Below are positions 1 to 12,300 of a stretch of DNA of 64,000 bases, piece by piece. The position numbers and the translations under genes are program-made. The notes beneath the pieces were generated by a model. It was not told the DNA's origin. It saw nothing but the letters and a program-made list of their open reading frames with translations, and did not search any database. Location of the stretch: positions 5,999,260 through 6,063,259 of the forward strand of contig CM024178.1 of the NCBI GenBank assembly GCA_013433145.1. Direction: 5' to 3'. Position 1 is the stretch's first letter. Each line of letters starts with the position of its first letter. Origin of the DNA: Ascaris suum. Its lineage: Eukaryota; Nematoda; Chromadorea; Rhabditida; Ascarididae.

Positions 1-3000
1 TGTTCGAAATTTTCGAGGGCATCTCAGCTGAAATATAAAGGTGTAATATGCAGACAGTTGCTGCTTATTGATAAAGCACAAGGATGGGAAATTTTTGAAT
101 CGGTATGTGTTGTTTTGTTGTATTCTTCCAAAATCATTTTTATTCTTGACTTTGGAAGCGATTAATTTTCTGATCGAGGATATTGTGCCAGATATGTTAA
201 CGTCTACAATTTCAATATAAGCTGGCATTTCAAAGCTTATCCTAGTTCCGTTGCGTAAAGTTCAGTCGCAGTTTGTGTGCAACTGTGACGTCGATGCGCT
301 GTGAAGCATCGATAACTGATGTTCACCGTCGAGTGACACTATGCAACTCTTTAAAATTTGATTTACAGTACGGACGTCGCAGTAAAGCACATGCAGTTGA
401 ATTTCATTCAATCGAGTGGTGATTTATGTTTGTTCTTCTTATACACACAACGTTCAGAAGAAAGCCCTGTATCGCAATCGACCCCGCGATTTGCTGTACC
501 GGCAATGAGACATTCTTGCAGCTAAAGATTATATAACCATTCAAACAAGAAACCATTAATTGGCGACAAAAAAACAACCAATTGTATGCGAAAATCAAGA
601 GAGCACAAGGGGTTGAGCGTGTAACCGATAAGACTCGTTCCAAGGGGCATATGCATCACAGATCAGACAGCTGCTATGTTACTGTGAACTTCTAGGCTGC
701 AAGATGCTGTTCAAACTGTGGATTGCTCAATGGGGCATTATAGATCTAAAATGCAGTTCATTTTTTGCAAGTAATATTTTAATCATAGCTGTTGGATGAG
801 GCTGAGGGACATCCGAAAGATGAGACATTGTTATCATGTGCGCTCGATGAGGTTGTCAATTTGGATTCGCGTTGGTCGGATATATCGAAATGCGCCTACC
901 ATTCAACCGTACTTGCGCGACAAAGAATCTTTTGTCAGATGTTGCCGATTTTATTGCGACATTTCAACCAACTTCAAAAAGGTTTCCACTTTCTTTTTAG
1001 AATGGAATTACGTAAGTGGGAGTTATAGAATAGTTGTTGTTGCTGTGATTATCACATGAATTTGAATCTCGTTCACGATATTATTTACTGCATAAGCTTT
1101 TTGTGTTCTTTGAGAATTATTCGACCGAAGAACGATTAATTTTTATTATAAGTCTCTTAATCGTAAGACGACCATTTTTGTTATCGTTTCATGAGGTTGA
1201 TTAGGGAGCTTTTGAGTTTCGAAGATAGCGATTTGCGAAGGGTCTACAGACGAAACCATTTTTCCGCTACTTCACATCTCAGTCGCAATGTCTATTCTTT
1301 GAGAGCATGGGGTTGTCGCAGCACCTCATGCTTTGTAGGCCTAAGGTTGCACCAGAACCTATCCTTAGAGAACTTGTGATTTCCGCAACGTCTGCCGTTT
1401 AGGAGGTTGAGGTAGGTACGTCTCTTGAGGATCTGTGTTTGCGATTTCGTGCATGTAGCAGCAATCGTCTAAAGCTTATCTTCAATACGTTGCCGGCGTT
1501 GCGAACTTGAAATCTGAATCAGCGAATATCCGTAAGATAAGTTGGATGCTTCGATGGTTTATATATGTGAGGCACGCTGTTTTTCAGATGATGTTTCGGC
1601 ACGTAGCGTATATTTCAGAATGCTTTCGCCATTATTAAAGTTGGCTGAGAAAATTGCAGTGCCCCTTAACCATGAGTACTTAAAGGTTTGCTCTTTTAAT
1701 TTTATTAATATTTTTGGGAGCATCTGTGCATCCTCTTCGAACGTTTAGCGATCAGAAGTTGAAAAAGTTAGTTTTTTTTTTGAAGGCGAAGTTATTTCTC
1801 ATCGGAAAGTGAACTGCTACACAGAAACATTTCTGTGAAAATATTGCTCAAGTTGCTCTTTTGGCATATTTATTTAATGAATGTCCGATGAAGCGATTGT
1901 TTTTCTGAATGCTGGAGACGAAATCTGTATAAGCGTGAATTTCGTCGTATTCTAGCCCAAAGTTATTTCGTTTTGTCAGTTTTAGGAAGTCGGCAATCTA
2001 AAATCTAGAGTAAATTGATGCGATCGCTTGATCATATCGGTGGGGTTGAAAGCGGCAAGGATATACCAACCAGAACCGAATGTGTCTCAAATATAGCAAG
2101 AAAATGGATCACATCGAAAGGAATAAATTAGGGCTTTTTGAAACTATGGTCTTGCTTATTTCCGTTTCCTTTACATGTAATCTTCCTTGAACTTCACTTC
2201 GGAAGTTAGTTGTTTCTTTTCACATTGTGATGCTATACGTTTTTCCGGAGAACTTTTCTCTATATTTTCAGTTGTTACCAATGTTTTGCGAAGCGCTTGA
2301 TGCCACTGAACTGAGTTTGACAACAGTGGAAGTAATTGTGAATGGTTTGGAAGGGTTGATAAAAGCTGCTTCTCGAGACGAAATTCAAGCAGATTTCATT
2401 CGCAAAGTTCTGCCCAAACTGCAACATTTCGTGACTCATGGAACATCCATCGTACGTTACAATATAATATTTTACTTTCTATGAATTATAATTGCTTATG
2501 AACCTAATTGCTTTGATAGGATACTATCTTTATTGCTTGATTATTGCGTTCTGTTAGAATGTATCTTTTTGTGAAAGCTTCGTTAATATGCCAAGGGAAA
2601 CGTAAATGGGATCGCTTAGAACAGTGGGGACCCGAACTTTGGTTGTTTGTTTTTAAGCACTCTCTTGTTTCCCTTAGCCCACTGATACAAGTTCTTTGCC
2701 TTCCTTTAATTTTTATAAGTCAGCAGGTGTTACATGCCAGTGCGCAAATTTATATTCTCTAGTAAGAATTTCCTGCTTATTTCAGCGGCTAATATTATCA
2801 GCATTGGAATGTTTGGAATTGTTGGCGCGGCGATGTGATCCACTATTCCTTCTCTCATATTTCCCAGATGTCGTTTCGAGTACCGTTGCAGCAAGCAAGT
2901 CAAAAAAGCGGAAAATACGGAGTAAAGCTGCAAATGTGAGGAATTTATGGTACGGGATAAGGACTGTTTTATAATATGTTCATGCTTCTAGTTAATTTAT

Positions 3001-3654
3001 TGATAATAAATCTGCTTAATCAGCAGGTATTTTGAGTGTATTGAAGGTGGCAATGGGTATCTTCAGCGCCGTTGTTGTTCTCACTTAGAGGAAGTATATT
3101 AGATGCAAAGGGAAGTCCGATCTTGTGGTATTTTCTGGGAGCATTAAACTATTTTCTTCGATATCGGCGAATGCAAGAACTTATTTTAAAAAAGTTATGA
3201 TGTAGACGTACAGATGTAATATTTGTTGATTCTTTATTGAATCTTTTATTACCGCAGTCACAGCACGATTACTGGTGGAGATTTATCATCATTATGTCAG
3301 GATCGTTTGCTACTCTCAACTGTGATCGCAGTCAGTCAGAATAATAGTAACATGTAACAGTTTCTGGCTGTTTGCGTGATTGTCTTAAGCTTTTTCAACG
3401 ATTTTTTATATGCTTGCGTTATACCTTGGTCATTTTTAATAAGCTGTTCGATTTGTGGTGTATTTTCAGGGAGTTATTAACAACGAAGTAAGCATAAAGG
3501 GGTCGAAGAAGCGGGATTCTGGTGGTCGCCAATTTCTTCACATTTATGTATGCAATCGTCGTTTTATGTGTTTCTAATGAAAGTTACTTGAATTATGAAA
3601 TATATTTAAAATTGTTCTCTTCAGCTCCCACGTTGGATCAGGACTAGGCGTTAA
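1..3654 (+). CDS. 3' part of an unidentified HEAT/ARM-like protein with a basic tail (7 exons)
   Basis: Seven exons join in phase: 1-102, 789-1011, 1588-1685, 2272-2451, 2786-2935, 3470-3547 and 3625-3654. They total 861 bases, or 286 codons plus TAA; the 5' end lies outside the window. Donors include GTATGT, GTAAGT and GTACGT, and most acceptors are of the TTTCAG type. The peptide is helical and Leu-rich in amphipathic blocks (exon 4 begins LLPMFCEALDATELS; exon 5 begins RLILSALECLELLARRC), which suggests an alpha-solenoid of the HEAT/ARM kind. Exons 5 and 6 carry Lys/Arg clusters (KSKKRKIRSK, KGSKKRD) that could be nuclear or nucleolar signals. The chain ends WIRTRR. I do not recognise the family; large ribosome-biogenesis HEAT proteins are possible but not shown. 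The join across intron 1012-1587 and the last short exon are the weakest points. Confidence 0.55.
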
Positions 3655-5844
3655 AAAATCCAAAAAAAAGGACAATGTAAATATACTGAGTATCATTTAA
3701 GATCGAATTCGAAATTGGTGTTGAGCAATTTAGTCGTCTGTTGATCTGAATTTAACGCTTATCAGATGCTGCTGATATTGTTGTTGTTGTTGCTGTTTCT
3801 GTTCACCTATGAAAATGTCAGATTTCCTTATATACAAAGGCATAAATTTGCCTCGTCGCAGTTGTTACCACGTTAGGAAGATACCTTGTGTCTTCTGGAC
3901 TTTTCCTTTCTAAATGCACGTTTTAGTGCTGTTACTGAAAAGACCCATTAGCACTTCTCCATCAACCAGCCAACTATATAGAAGTATATCAGCAACCGCT
4001 AGTGTATGCTCGGAACTGGCGAGAAGGGGAGTAAGAGATAAGCCAACGCTTTGTACCGATGGAGGCGGCGCACAGTGCAGATAGGCTTTAGCTTTAAAGA
4101 ATAAGAAGGGAATAAGAACGAAGAAAATTTCTCGTTTTTGGAAGTAGTTGTTGCTCTACTAACAAAGTTAGCCGGCTTTTGTAATGTTTTTGAATTCGCG
4201 CGGAATTTGCGTAAATCTTCGCTATTCACACAGAAGGCTGATCGATGTTTTAGTCTCTAAATGAGGATTTATATCGTTATGGCGGTGATATGCAAATTTT
4301 CCAACAATTTTTTTTCATGAACGTTCATGCATCTACGATGCAAATAATAATCGATCGTCGAATAAATCGGATAATCCAGATTCGGGACAAGAATATTTAG
4401 AAGGTGGAAAAAAGAGAACAGAGGGGTCTATTTATGTGGGATGAGTTTGGTGATCGATATAGATGGAAGGTGGGCGTATATATAATGGGTGAATAAGCAT
4501 TGTTAATATAATGAAATCAAATTGAAAGAAGCTTCATAACCAAGCTGTGGAAGTGGCGAAGTCGTTTGAAAAGATTCAAAGTCTGCAAGTAATAGCGTCA
4601 CTTCAGGTGGTGCATATCATAGGATCTACTCATTTCTCTTGCTGAAATCGATAGTCATATGGTGTGCACTTCGACTCTGCAAGAAAAAAAGCCGAACAGC
4701 TCGTCGTAAAGTGGTGTTTGTTTGAGGAAGGTCTATATTCCTCGGTGTTTTTGAAGTCATCGCAATCCCACATAGCAAGGCACACGAACAGTTTCATATC
4801 TTGGTAATCCGATGTTACTGTGCTTTATTATTGCAAGTGATATATTTTTTTAATAAACGATATGAACAATACGCAGTACTGTTTTGCTTAAGATTGTTTC
4901 AGCTTGAGGGTGGGATGTCGCACTCAATATTTATCTCGGTGCAATGTTGTTCATCAACGGTTAAAATGGCATACTGTTTTTTATAGTAGTAGAAATTATG
5001 TACCGAAGCGTTTGGTGAAACATTCCGTTTCTCAACCGATCTGGTCTTAAATCAAAAATGATTTCGTGCAGCGTTGAGCCGATCCAAACTTCTCAGCTAA
5101 AGGAATTGATAATAATTTGCATCTGACAATCATATGTGAAATCAAACAATGAGGAAACTTCATTCATGATGTGAAGGATTCAATACGCAACTCGAATGCA
5201 GTCCTTCCGCATTTTTTTGCAACGCATATTGTTTGTTCTATATATATGATAAATAACTGAAATACGCAGAAATTTTAGAAGTCGTCGTGCAAAATAGAAT
5301 CTATTCTCACTCTGTGTATATGAAATAGATGAGATAGTTACCCAAAGATCACCGTCAGTTGGTAAACCGACCAAGCATGCAAGGAATGAACAACTTTGAG
5401 TTGGCGGGGTTAGTTTCTTCAGCGCTTCATTGCCAGAATATTAGCTGCTCATTTATCGATATCAACATCGAACGTGCTATGGGCATATTTGAGATTTACG
5501 AAAACTGATATATTTTTTTGCTCATTTCAAAGATATTCTCACTGTCGGCGTGGTGATGAGGGGGCATCTCTGAGCTGTCCAACCTAAGAAAAATTCTGTG
5601 CGACTAACAGGCGCAGCTTTAATGCTGGCAGCCGCATTGTAAGCTCATCGCTTACAACTAACTGCACCTTGATTTCTTTAACCAGTTAAAGAACCAAGTA
5701 CCTCAGAAAATGCCTAGAAGTGGTACCGCTAATCTGTGTTCTAGTGTTTTCTGCGTGACTAATTTTCGGTTACTTACGTGAATATCCTGTCAATTAGTAC
5801 GAAATTGTATGATATGCGTAGTTTGTATGGATAGAAGAATGGTG

Positions 5845-5920
5845 CAGGCATTGTTGCCCCTGATTACAAGTTCCTACAGGCCCAGGCATTGTTGCCCTTG
5901 GTAACAAATTTCTATAGGCC
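5845..5920. repeat. 38-bp tandem duplication
   Basis: Two adjacent 38-base copies, 5845-5882 and 5883-5920, both begin CAGGCATTGTTGCCC and end AGGCC. They differ at several scattered positions, so the duplication is not recent. Confidence 0.85.
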
Positions 5921-8144
5921 ATCTCTTTTTTCCTTTGCTCGTTTTTTTGCACAACGATGAACAATTCGCACGCCGCTGCTTACGTTGTAAAATAAATGCA
6001 TTAATGCACTTTATGTACCAATAGCTTGCACCATCGACGAGTATAAACGAACGGTCCTTTACTTGACAGCCGGCTGCAATAGCATCCAGCTAGCTAACTT
6101 TGTCAAAAACTGTTCTTCGACTGTAGCTTATCAAAAATGTAAGCATATGTGCAATTATTTGTTATTATTATTGTTATTTTTAGTTGATGCAAATGTTGTC
6201 CACTTGTCTTGACCACATTACTCATCTATATGTCTAGCGTTTAGCGGTTGACTTCTAATTCTGTTGAAATATATTTCCCGTCGCTAATATTAATATTTGT
6301 GACTTGACTACTTTGTCCTGTGTTTTTCAGGTATGCGGTTCATTAGTGAACAAAGTCTTTCAAAGATCCGCTAGGCCACCCCATTTTATCGCTATTTTTT
6401 TCCACTGTTTTATCGTCATTATTGTGAATCAGCAAGGTGCTGCAATATGTCAATTAGGCCGATGCTGTATCGGTTTTCAAAATTAATAACCACGTGACTC
6501 AACAACCACTCATTCTCTAAACTAGCCGACTATTTAAAATTCGATAAGTGGCATAGTATTCTAGACGGAACTCTCACAGTAAGCGCATTCGCATTTCGCT
6601 CACCTCATCAATAAATTAAATAATAAATAATGCTTTCAGAGGTTAATTATTATGAATTTACGTACAAGTTTTGTACAGATTCGCTGGAAGGGTTTGATTT
6701 TTCGTGATCGTTCATTCGATCAGTATAAGATGAAAAATCAGCAGATAAACGGCACATGCAAACTTTCAAACTTACCCTACAATTAATTTCGAAGTTCATT
6801 GATCAAAGTGGAAGACTTTACAGGAGGCCACTGTATCGATAAATTCCGTAGCCATAATTTGATAACTGTGGACTCGAAAATGCTGCACAGAAGGTCAGAC
6901 TCACACATACATACACACGGACACACACATACAGACACGGCATTGTCATGGTGCTCATTGCAAACTAGCAAAGCATGTAAAAAGAATCCAAGTAATTTTT
7001 GTACTTTCTGAAAGACCGTGCGTACTAAAAGCAGAATAAAAAGAAAAGCGTGGACAGAGAATGGAAGAATGCCTTTACTTAAATGCTACGTTTGCTATAT
7101 AACAGCTGTTGATATACGCTTAGATATGCAAATGCGTTTCAATGAATTGGTGTGCAAATTCGCTAACGTGCACTTTAGTGCGGTAAATTTGCAGATTTAA
7201 ACGTGCATACCTCAGCGAATGTGCAACGTTCTCATGCAATTTGATATAACATCTACGTCAGTGTATTTTTATAGTATGAAAGTGCAGCACATTTCATTCA
7301 CATTTTAATTTCTTACACTTATAATCATAAACAGTACATAAATATTGGTATATAAATAGTACATCTATATTACTTTTCACACTTGCTGCACTTATTGTTT
7401 ATATTTTATAATGCGATGGATGCACCTCGACTAATGAATTATCAAATATGGGTGAATGTTTGAATTCTTGTCTCATCCATTCTGATAGGAGAGAATTTTT
7501 ATCAGGCTGAATATCGTTTCATATTCGTGTCTGTTTCATGTCTGTGATTGATTTTGGATATTTCTAATTTTGAAGGTCGATATCGATACCGGTAAAACTT
7601 TCTGCTTTTTCATATGAATACCGATAAAGTGTCGGTTTTTTTTGAACGAGTCTTTTTTCCTCAAGAACGATGATTGAAGTTTTTTGTAAATAATACTTTC
7701 GAATAAGCTTTCGTTGTTAGAGCTTAAATAATTAATAAACACAAAAAATACTTTCATTACAGATAAACATTTGCTCTGAGTGAATCAAATCGAAATTCTT
7801 CTCAACTTTTAATGCTCTGAAATATCTTTGTGGAGTAAATGCTAGGCGTTCTCAATCCAAATGGCAATCATAAAACAGCTCAAAAATTCGAAGAAACTTA
7901 CTGAATTCCATCCTACAAATCGAACATTAAAAGCGTCACATAAATGAAAGCACTATGCTAAGAAAATGTCAATACTATCGAAGATTGCACAGACGAGAAA
8001 TGTTTATTGAACTAATGTTGGAGATTATAGTATAAATAAGGATAGTTTTCAAGAAGAATAGGCGAACAAAAAACAGATTGGATTTCGCAAATTTGCGAGT
8101 TTTCGGTCCATCTCTCATCCCCCACTCATATTCATTCCTCTACT

Positions 8145-8158
8145 CCCCCCCCCCCCCC
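8145..8158. repeat. Poly-C run (14 bases)
   Basis: An uninterrupted run of C in otherwise AT-rich DNA, in a pyrimidine-rich stretch. Two comparable poly-G runs lie at 11851-11865 and 46138-46153. Such runs are prone to length errors in sequencing. Confidence 0.9.
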
Positions 8159-9330
8159 TCCCCATATGCAACCTAGTTTTGCAACGAGTTCTCAAATTTA
8201 CTGCTGAATTTACCTCTAAATAATTCAATTATACTTTTGCTAAACAAAACTGTCGCTTCGAAATCCAATCAGAATGGAAATTTTCACGAGCGGCGTTATA
8301 CGCATCGTCGTGAATCGATACTCTAATATGGAAATTTCAGAGCTAGGGACGTAGAAAATTTGCGGAATATTCTTTTTATTTCATCGATTGGCGTATGCAA
8401 GCAAACGGTTGCCTAGCCAAAGAAAAGTGGAAAGAGTGTGCAATGAGAGGAGAGCCTAAAAAAAGCAAAGCGCCTCGGCGAGCCTACGCTTTTCCTTCTT
8501 CGATTTAAGCGCAGCCGACAGGCTACCTCATTCATGCTTGTTCGCGTCTCGTAGCACAGTTGAGTGCTGTTTAATTGAGGTTTGATGCTTAGCGTTCTTT
8601 GACTGTTGAACCTGAGTTTCTGGATCGATGATCTTGGGTATCCCAAATCTCGTTGTTTTATCATGTCAGCTTTTTTCTTTATGTGTCGAGAAGTACCTTT
8701 GATTGAGGGGTTGTCAATTGAGACAGTTATGAATATGGGCCCGCCAATGCCTCCACTGGTGTAGGGAGCTTATTCCGGATTGCTAATACGCTAGAATCAT
8801 TTGCAGCCCTCATTAATTTCAGGACATCGTACTCCATTATCGCTTCTCAACATTTAACTCCCGAAATATTTTTTGTTGTTCTTGTGTACATATCAATGAA
8901 AATTTCCATCATAACGGGAAGCATTCTTTGTTTCCTACTAATTAACGACTGTGATTATAGTACAGTATGCTGCATTATTTTTTATTTCTTTCAACTATTT
9001 CCTGAGAATGAGGTTTTCCAATTCCTCGACGATCAAAGATTAAGGAAATAGTGCTGAATTTGAAGTAGAGGAACTTCCTGCAGCTTTGAAGAATCTGAAG
9101 TGCAGAATCGTCGCTGAGACAAAAAGAGGTTGAAGGCGTCGAAGCGGTTACAAAAGTTTGAAGTAACTGAAAATATGGGAGAATTTCGCTCGCTTTATAA
9201 ATATAACTCAGCTTCAATCATTGCACTACTGACAAAGGTAGTCGTGGAAATTTTTTTGCCTCCAAACTTTTCCTTTTTCGAGTGTAGGATAAAATAGGAA
9301 TTCTATAATTGCTAAAATTTCCTCTTCTAC

Positions 9331-9338
9331 AGCAAACA
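9331..9338 (+). promoter_or_regulatory. Probable spliced-leader trans-splice acceptor of SDHA
   Basis: The pyrimidine-rich stretch TTTCCTCTTCTACAG ends at 9332, and the SDHA start codon follows six bases later at 9339. No upstream coding exon is needed, because the protein begins with a complete mitochondrial targeting peptide. An acceptor this close to the initiator ATG is typical of nematode mRNAs that receive a spliced leader. A cis-spliced 5' UTR exon is the alternative. Confidence 0.65.
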
Positions 9339-12300
9339 ATGCTCCGTGCGGTACGTGCGTTAATATGTCGTATCGGTGCGCGTCGGACGCTGTCGGTAAG
9401 CAGCTCTCGGCTCGATGTGAGCACCTCAAATATAGCGCAGTACAAAGTAATCGACCATGCATACGATGTGGTCATTATTGGCGCAGGTCACTTCTTTAAA
9501 AATTTTCATAAGTATGTAAATTAATTCAATTTCAGCAGATAAACAAGTGTGAATTTCAGTGACTCAGAACTTGATTGTCCTTTCTTTTTTCCATTTGAAT
9601 GCAAAATATAATTTTTGCGTAGTATATGCCATCATAGACGTACAACATAAAAAGCCATGCGAATTTAATTTAATTTCATTCCCATATCATATGATAGGAT
9701 TACCTATTTAGCTTCGCCTTATATAGGCAAGATATTTATTTTAAAATTTAATTTCTGCCGAATCCACATTTTCATTTATGAGAATTTCAGTCTCAAGCTA
9801 AATAAGACCTGTTTCTTATGTACAGACATGAATTCTTTATGTGAAAGTGGAAGAGCGAAGAACGAATTGAACAGCTTTAAAATGATTGACATATGCAAGC
9901 ATAAAACGAAGGGAACAACATGAGAAAACGATCACCCGAAAACAACAAAACGGGCCAATTGTTCTGTTCCAACCCAATAATTACCAAAGCATTACCTTGA
10001 GGCACTGGATTTCACCTTGAGGCACTGGATGTCCTTGCTTCAAGTAGCCATGCAGTGCATCATCACTTGTAATAATGATCAGCATATAACTCGATTACCA
10101 TCATGCACTTATTGGCTTGGAACAGAAAATTGGCCCGTTTTGTCGTTTTCGGGTGATCGTTTTTTCGTGTGGTTCCTTCTTTTTAAGCCTGCATATGCCA
10201 ATCATTTCAGAGCTGTTCAATTCATTTTTCACTTCCTCTTTGAATTTTTCGATAATTTTGCCCTCTGTTTCTATGGACGGTGCAGATATGTGCCTAATTT
10301 GTTGCAAGATAACACAAAAAATCATTCTGCAAAAATTGATACGACCAGGAGAGGAAATTCTCATGCACTTTTCCTATTCAGCGAACCTGTCTTGTGGGGT
10401 ATATTTTTGCTGACATCGCAGCATAAATATGTGTCAGCAATTTTGTACTAATGCAGACCAGGTGAAAATTATCTCGGGGCAGTTTATCGATTCTCGTAAC
10501 CCCATTTTCGATTTAGATCGAATAAATACTTCGCCGATCCTTTGATAATATCGTGCTGATACTAACAGTGCTTACTTTGTTTAGCAGACATGCGTATGGG
10601 TCGAGTTATGGCAATTTGAAATCCTTGCTTCAAAGGGACCATTTATTTTGTCCCATTCTAACACCATAAAAGCGAATGCATTAAACAGTTTCGTAGCTTT
10701 GCAGAAGTCCATTAAATATTTGAATTGAGTTCCGAATTGGGAATGCAATAATTAATCTGAATCATACGAGCAATCAAATCCGATGCATTCGGTGGTATGT
10801 AAACTCATGAGAGCAGGCGTTCAGGTGGTGCGGGCTTACGAGCTGCAATGGGTCTGGGCGAGGCAGGCTTCAAGACGGCGGTCGTGACAAAAATGTTTCC
10901 AACGAGGTCTCATACAACTGCTGCACAGGGTGGTATCAATGCAGCTTTGGGGAGCATGAATCCAGATGACTGGAAGTGGCACTTCTATGACACCGTCAAA
11001 GGTATCGATCATCAGCATTTCATATGATCAAAATTTTGGCGTTAATTAATTCAGAGGGTGCTGGAATCCTCAGCTGGGGTCATTTCGTTATTTCGGCGAT
11101 ACTTCGCGCTTTCCTTTTCTGGCAGCATTTCTTCGTGATGCCTTACCCTTCATTCTCGTCCCGTTTCCCTTGAAGTAACTTTTCGATCTGAAATCTTTTA
11201 CATTTCAACGCCTAACGGTTCAAGTTTTGAACCTTTGAACAAAGCTCTCCAGGTCTGGACAACTGTTCAATGCTAGTTTTAAATATACGAAAAGTTGTAG
11301 CCCGAAGGTCAATCTCCGAATAAAGTAAACAAAGCCATATGATAAATGAAAGTAAATAAGTAAACAGGTAAGATGGACGAGTAGTAAACGAATAAAGTAA
11401 ACAAATAAAAGTAATGCCTGAGAATAATCCTGTCAAAACTAATTGTGCGAACAGCTGAGTAGGTGAACGTTAGCTGGCAATCGAAAAGATAGGCATACGA
11501 GGTGGTCACGGTTTTTGAAAAATGAATTCTGATTTCAGGAAGCGATTGGCTTGGAGATCAAAATGCAATGCACTACCTGACCCGCAATGCAGTAGAAGCT
11601 GTTACTGAGCTCGAGAACTTCGGAATGCCTTTCTCGAGAACACCTGAGGGCAAAATCTACCAAAGATCATTCGGTGGCCAGAGTAACAACTATGGAAAGG
11701 GTGGTGTCGCTAAACGGTATGTTTTTTGGTCCGATTTGACAGCATACCTTTGGGAGCTCTTTTCGATATTCTCAGTAAACCTCTTCCCACAACTGAAACA
11801 AAATAAAACCACTTGAACAGTTCTGTTCGAGTTGAGAAGCGAATAAGCGAGGGGGGGGGGGGGGGAGGGGGCTAACATATCTTTAGTGACTTCCAATTCG
11901 TTGGGAATATTATGTGATGATGAGTTTAATCATATCAATATTCGTTTCCCTTCACAATTTTTTTGTTCGCAGGCAATAGAAAAACTATCAAAAGCTTAAC
12001 ACCCTTCAATATCATTAACTTCAGCCATCATCACTTCATAGCTTTAATATAATTTCATTGAGGTATGGAATGAGGCCAAAAACGAAAAAAAAGTTCGAGT
12101 CATTTTTTTCGTGCAGTAGTTTTCCGTTTATATTCTTCTACGCTTCTCTAAACCTTATATATTGAGGATCGGATTTAATTTAGGTAATATTTTAGTTGGA
12201 TTTAGATAAATAAATTGTCCTTTACAGCCGCTGAATTTTTTATTTCGTAAAAAATATGCATCGAATTAATCAACAATATTTAACGGACAAAGAGCAATTC

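Larger units (their letters stand above)
3655..9330. other. Gene-free interval upstream of SDHA
   Basis: No supported exon chain was found on either strand over 5.7 kb. Short open frames here are scattered, lack family features and lack matching splice phases. The interval holds a 38-bp tandem duplication at 5845-5920, a CA-rich stretch near 6903-6940 and a run of 14 C at 8145-8158. Distal regulatory DNA for SDHA could lie here, but no motif stands out. Confidence 0.6.

Noticed and set aside
1191..1508. Coding-like stretches between exons 2 and 3 of the first gene
   Set aside because: Every frame that looks coding meets a stop and does not fit the phase of the flanking exons; exons 2 and 3 join in phase without it.
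10017..10451. 144-codon open frame on the + strand
   Set aside because: It lies over the second arm of the inverted repeat in SDHA intron 1, has no motif, and its reverse strand is equally open.
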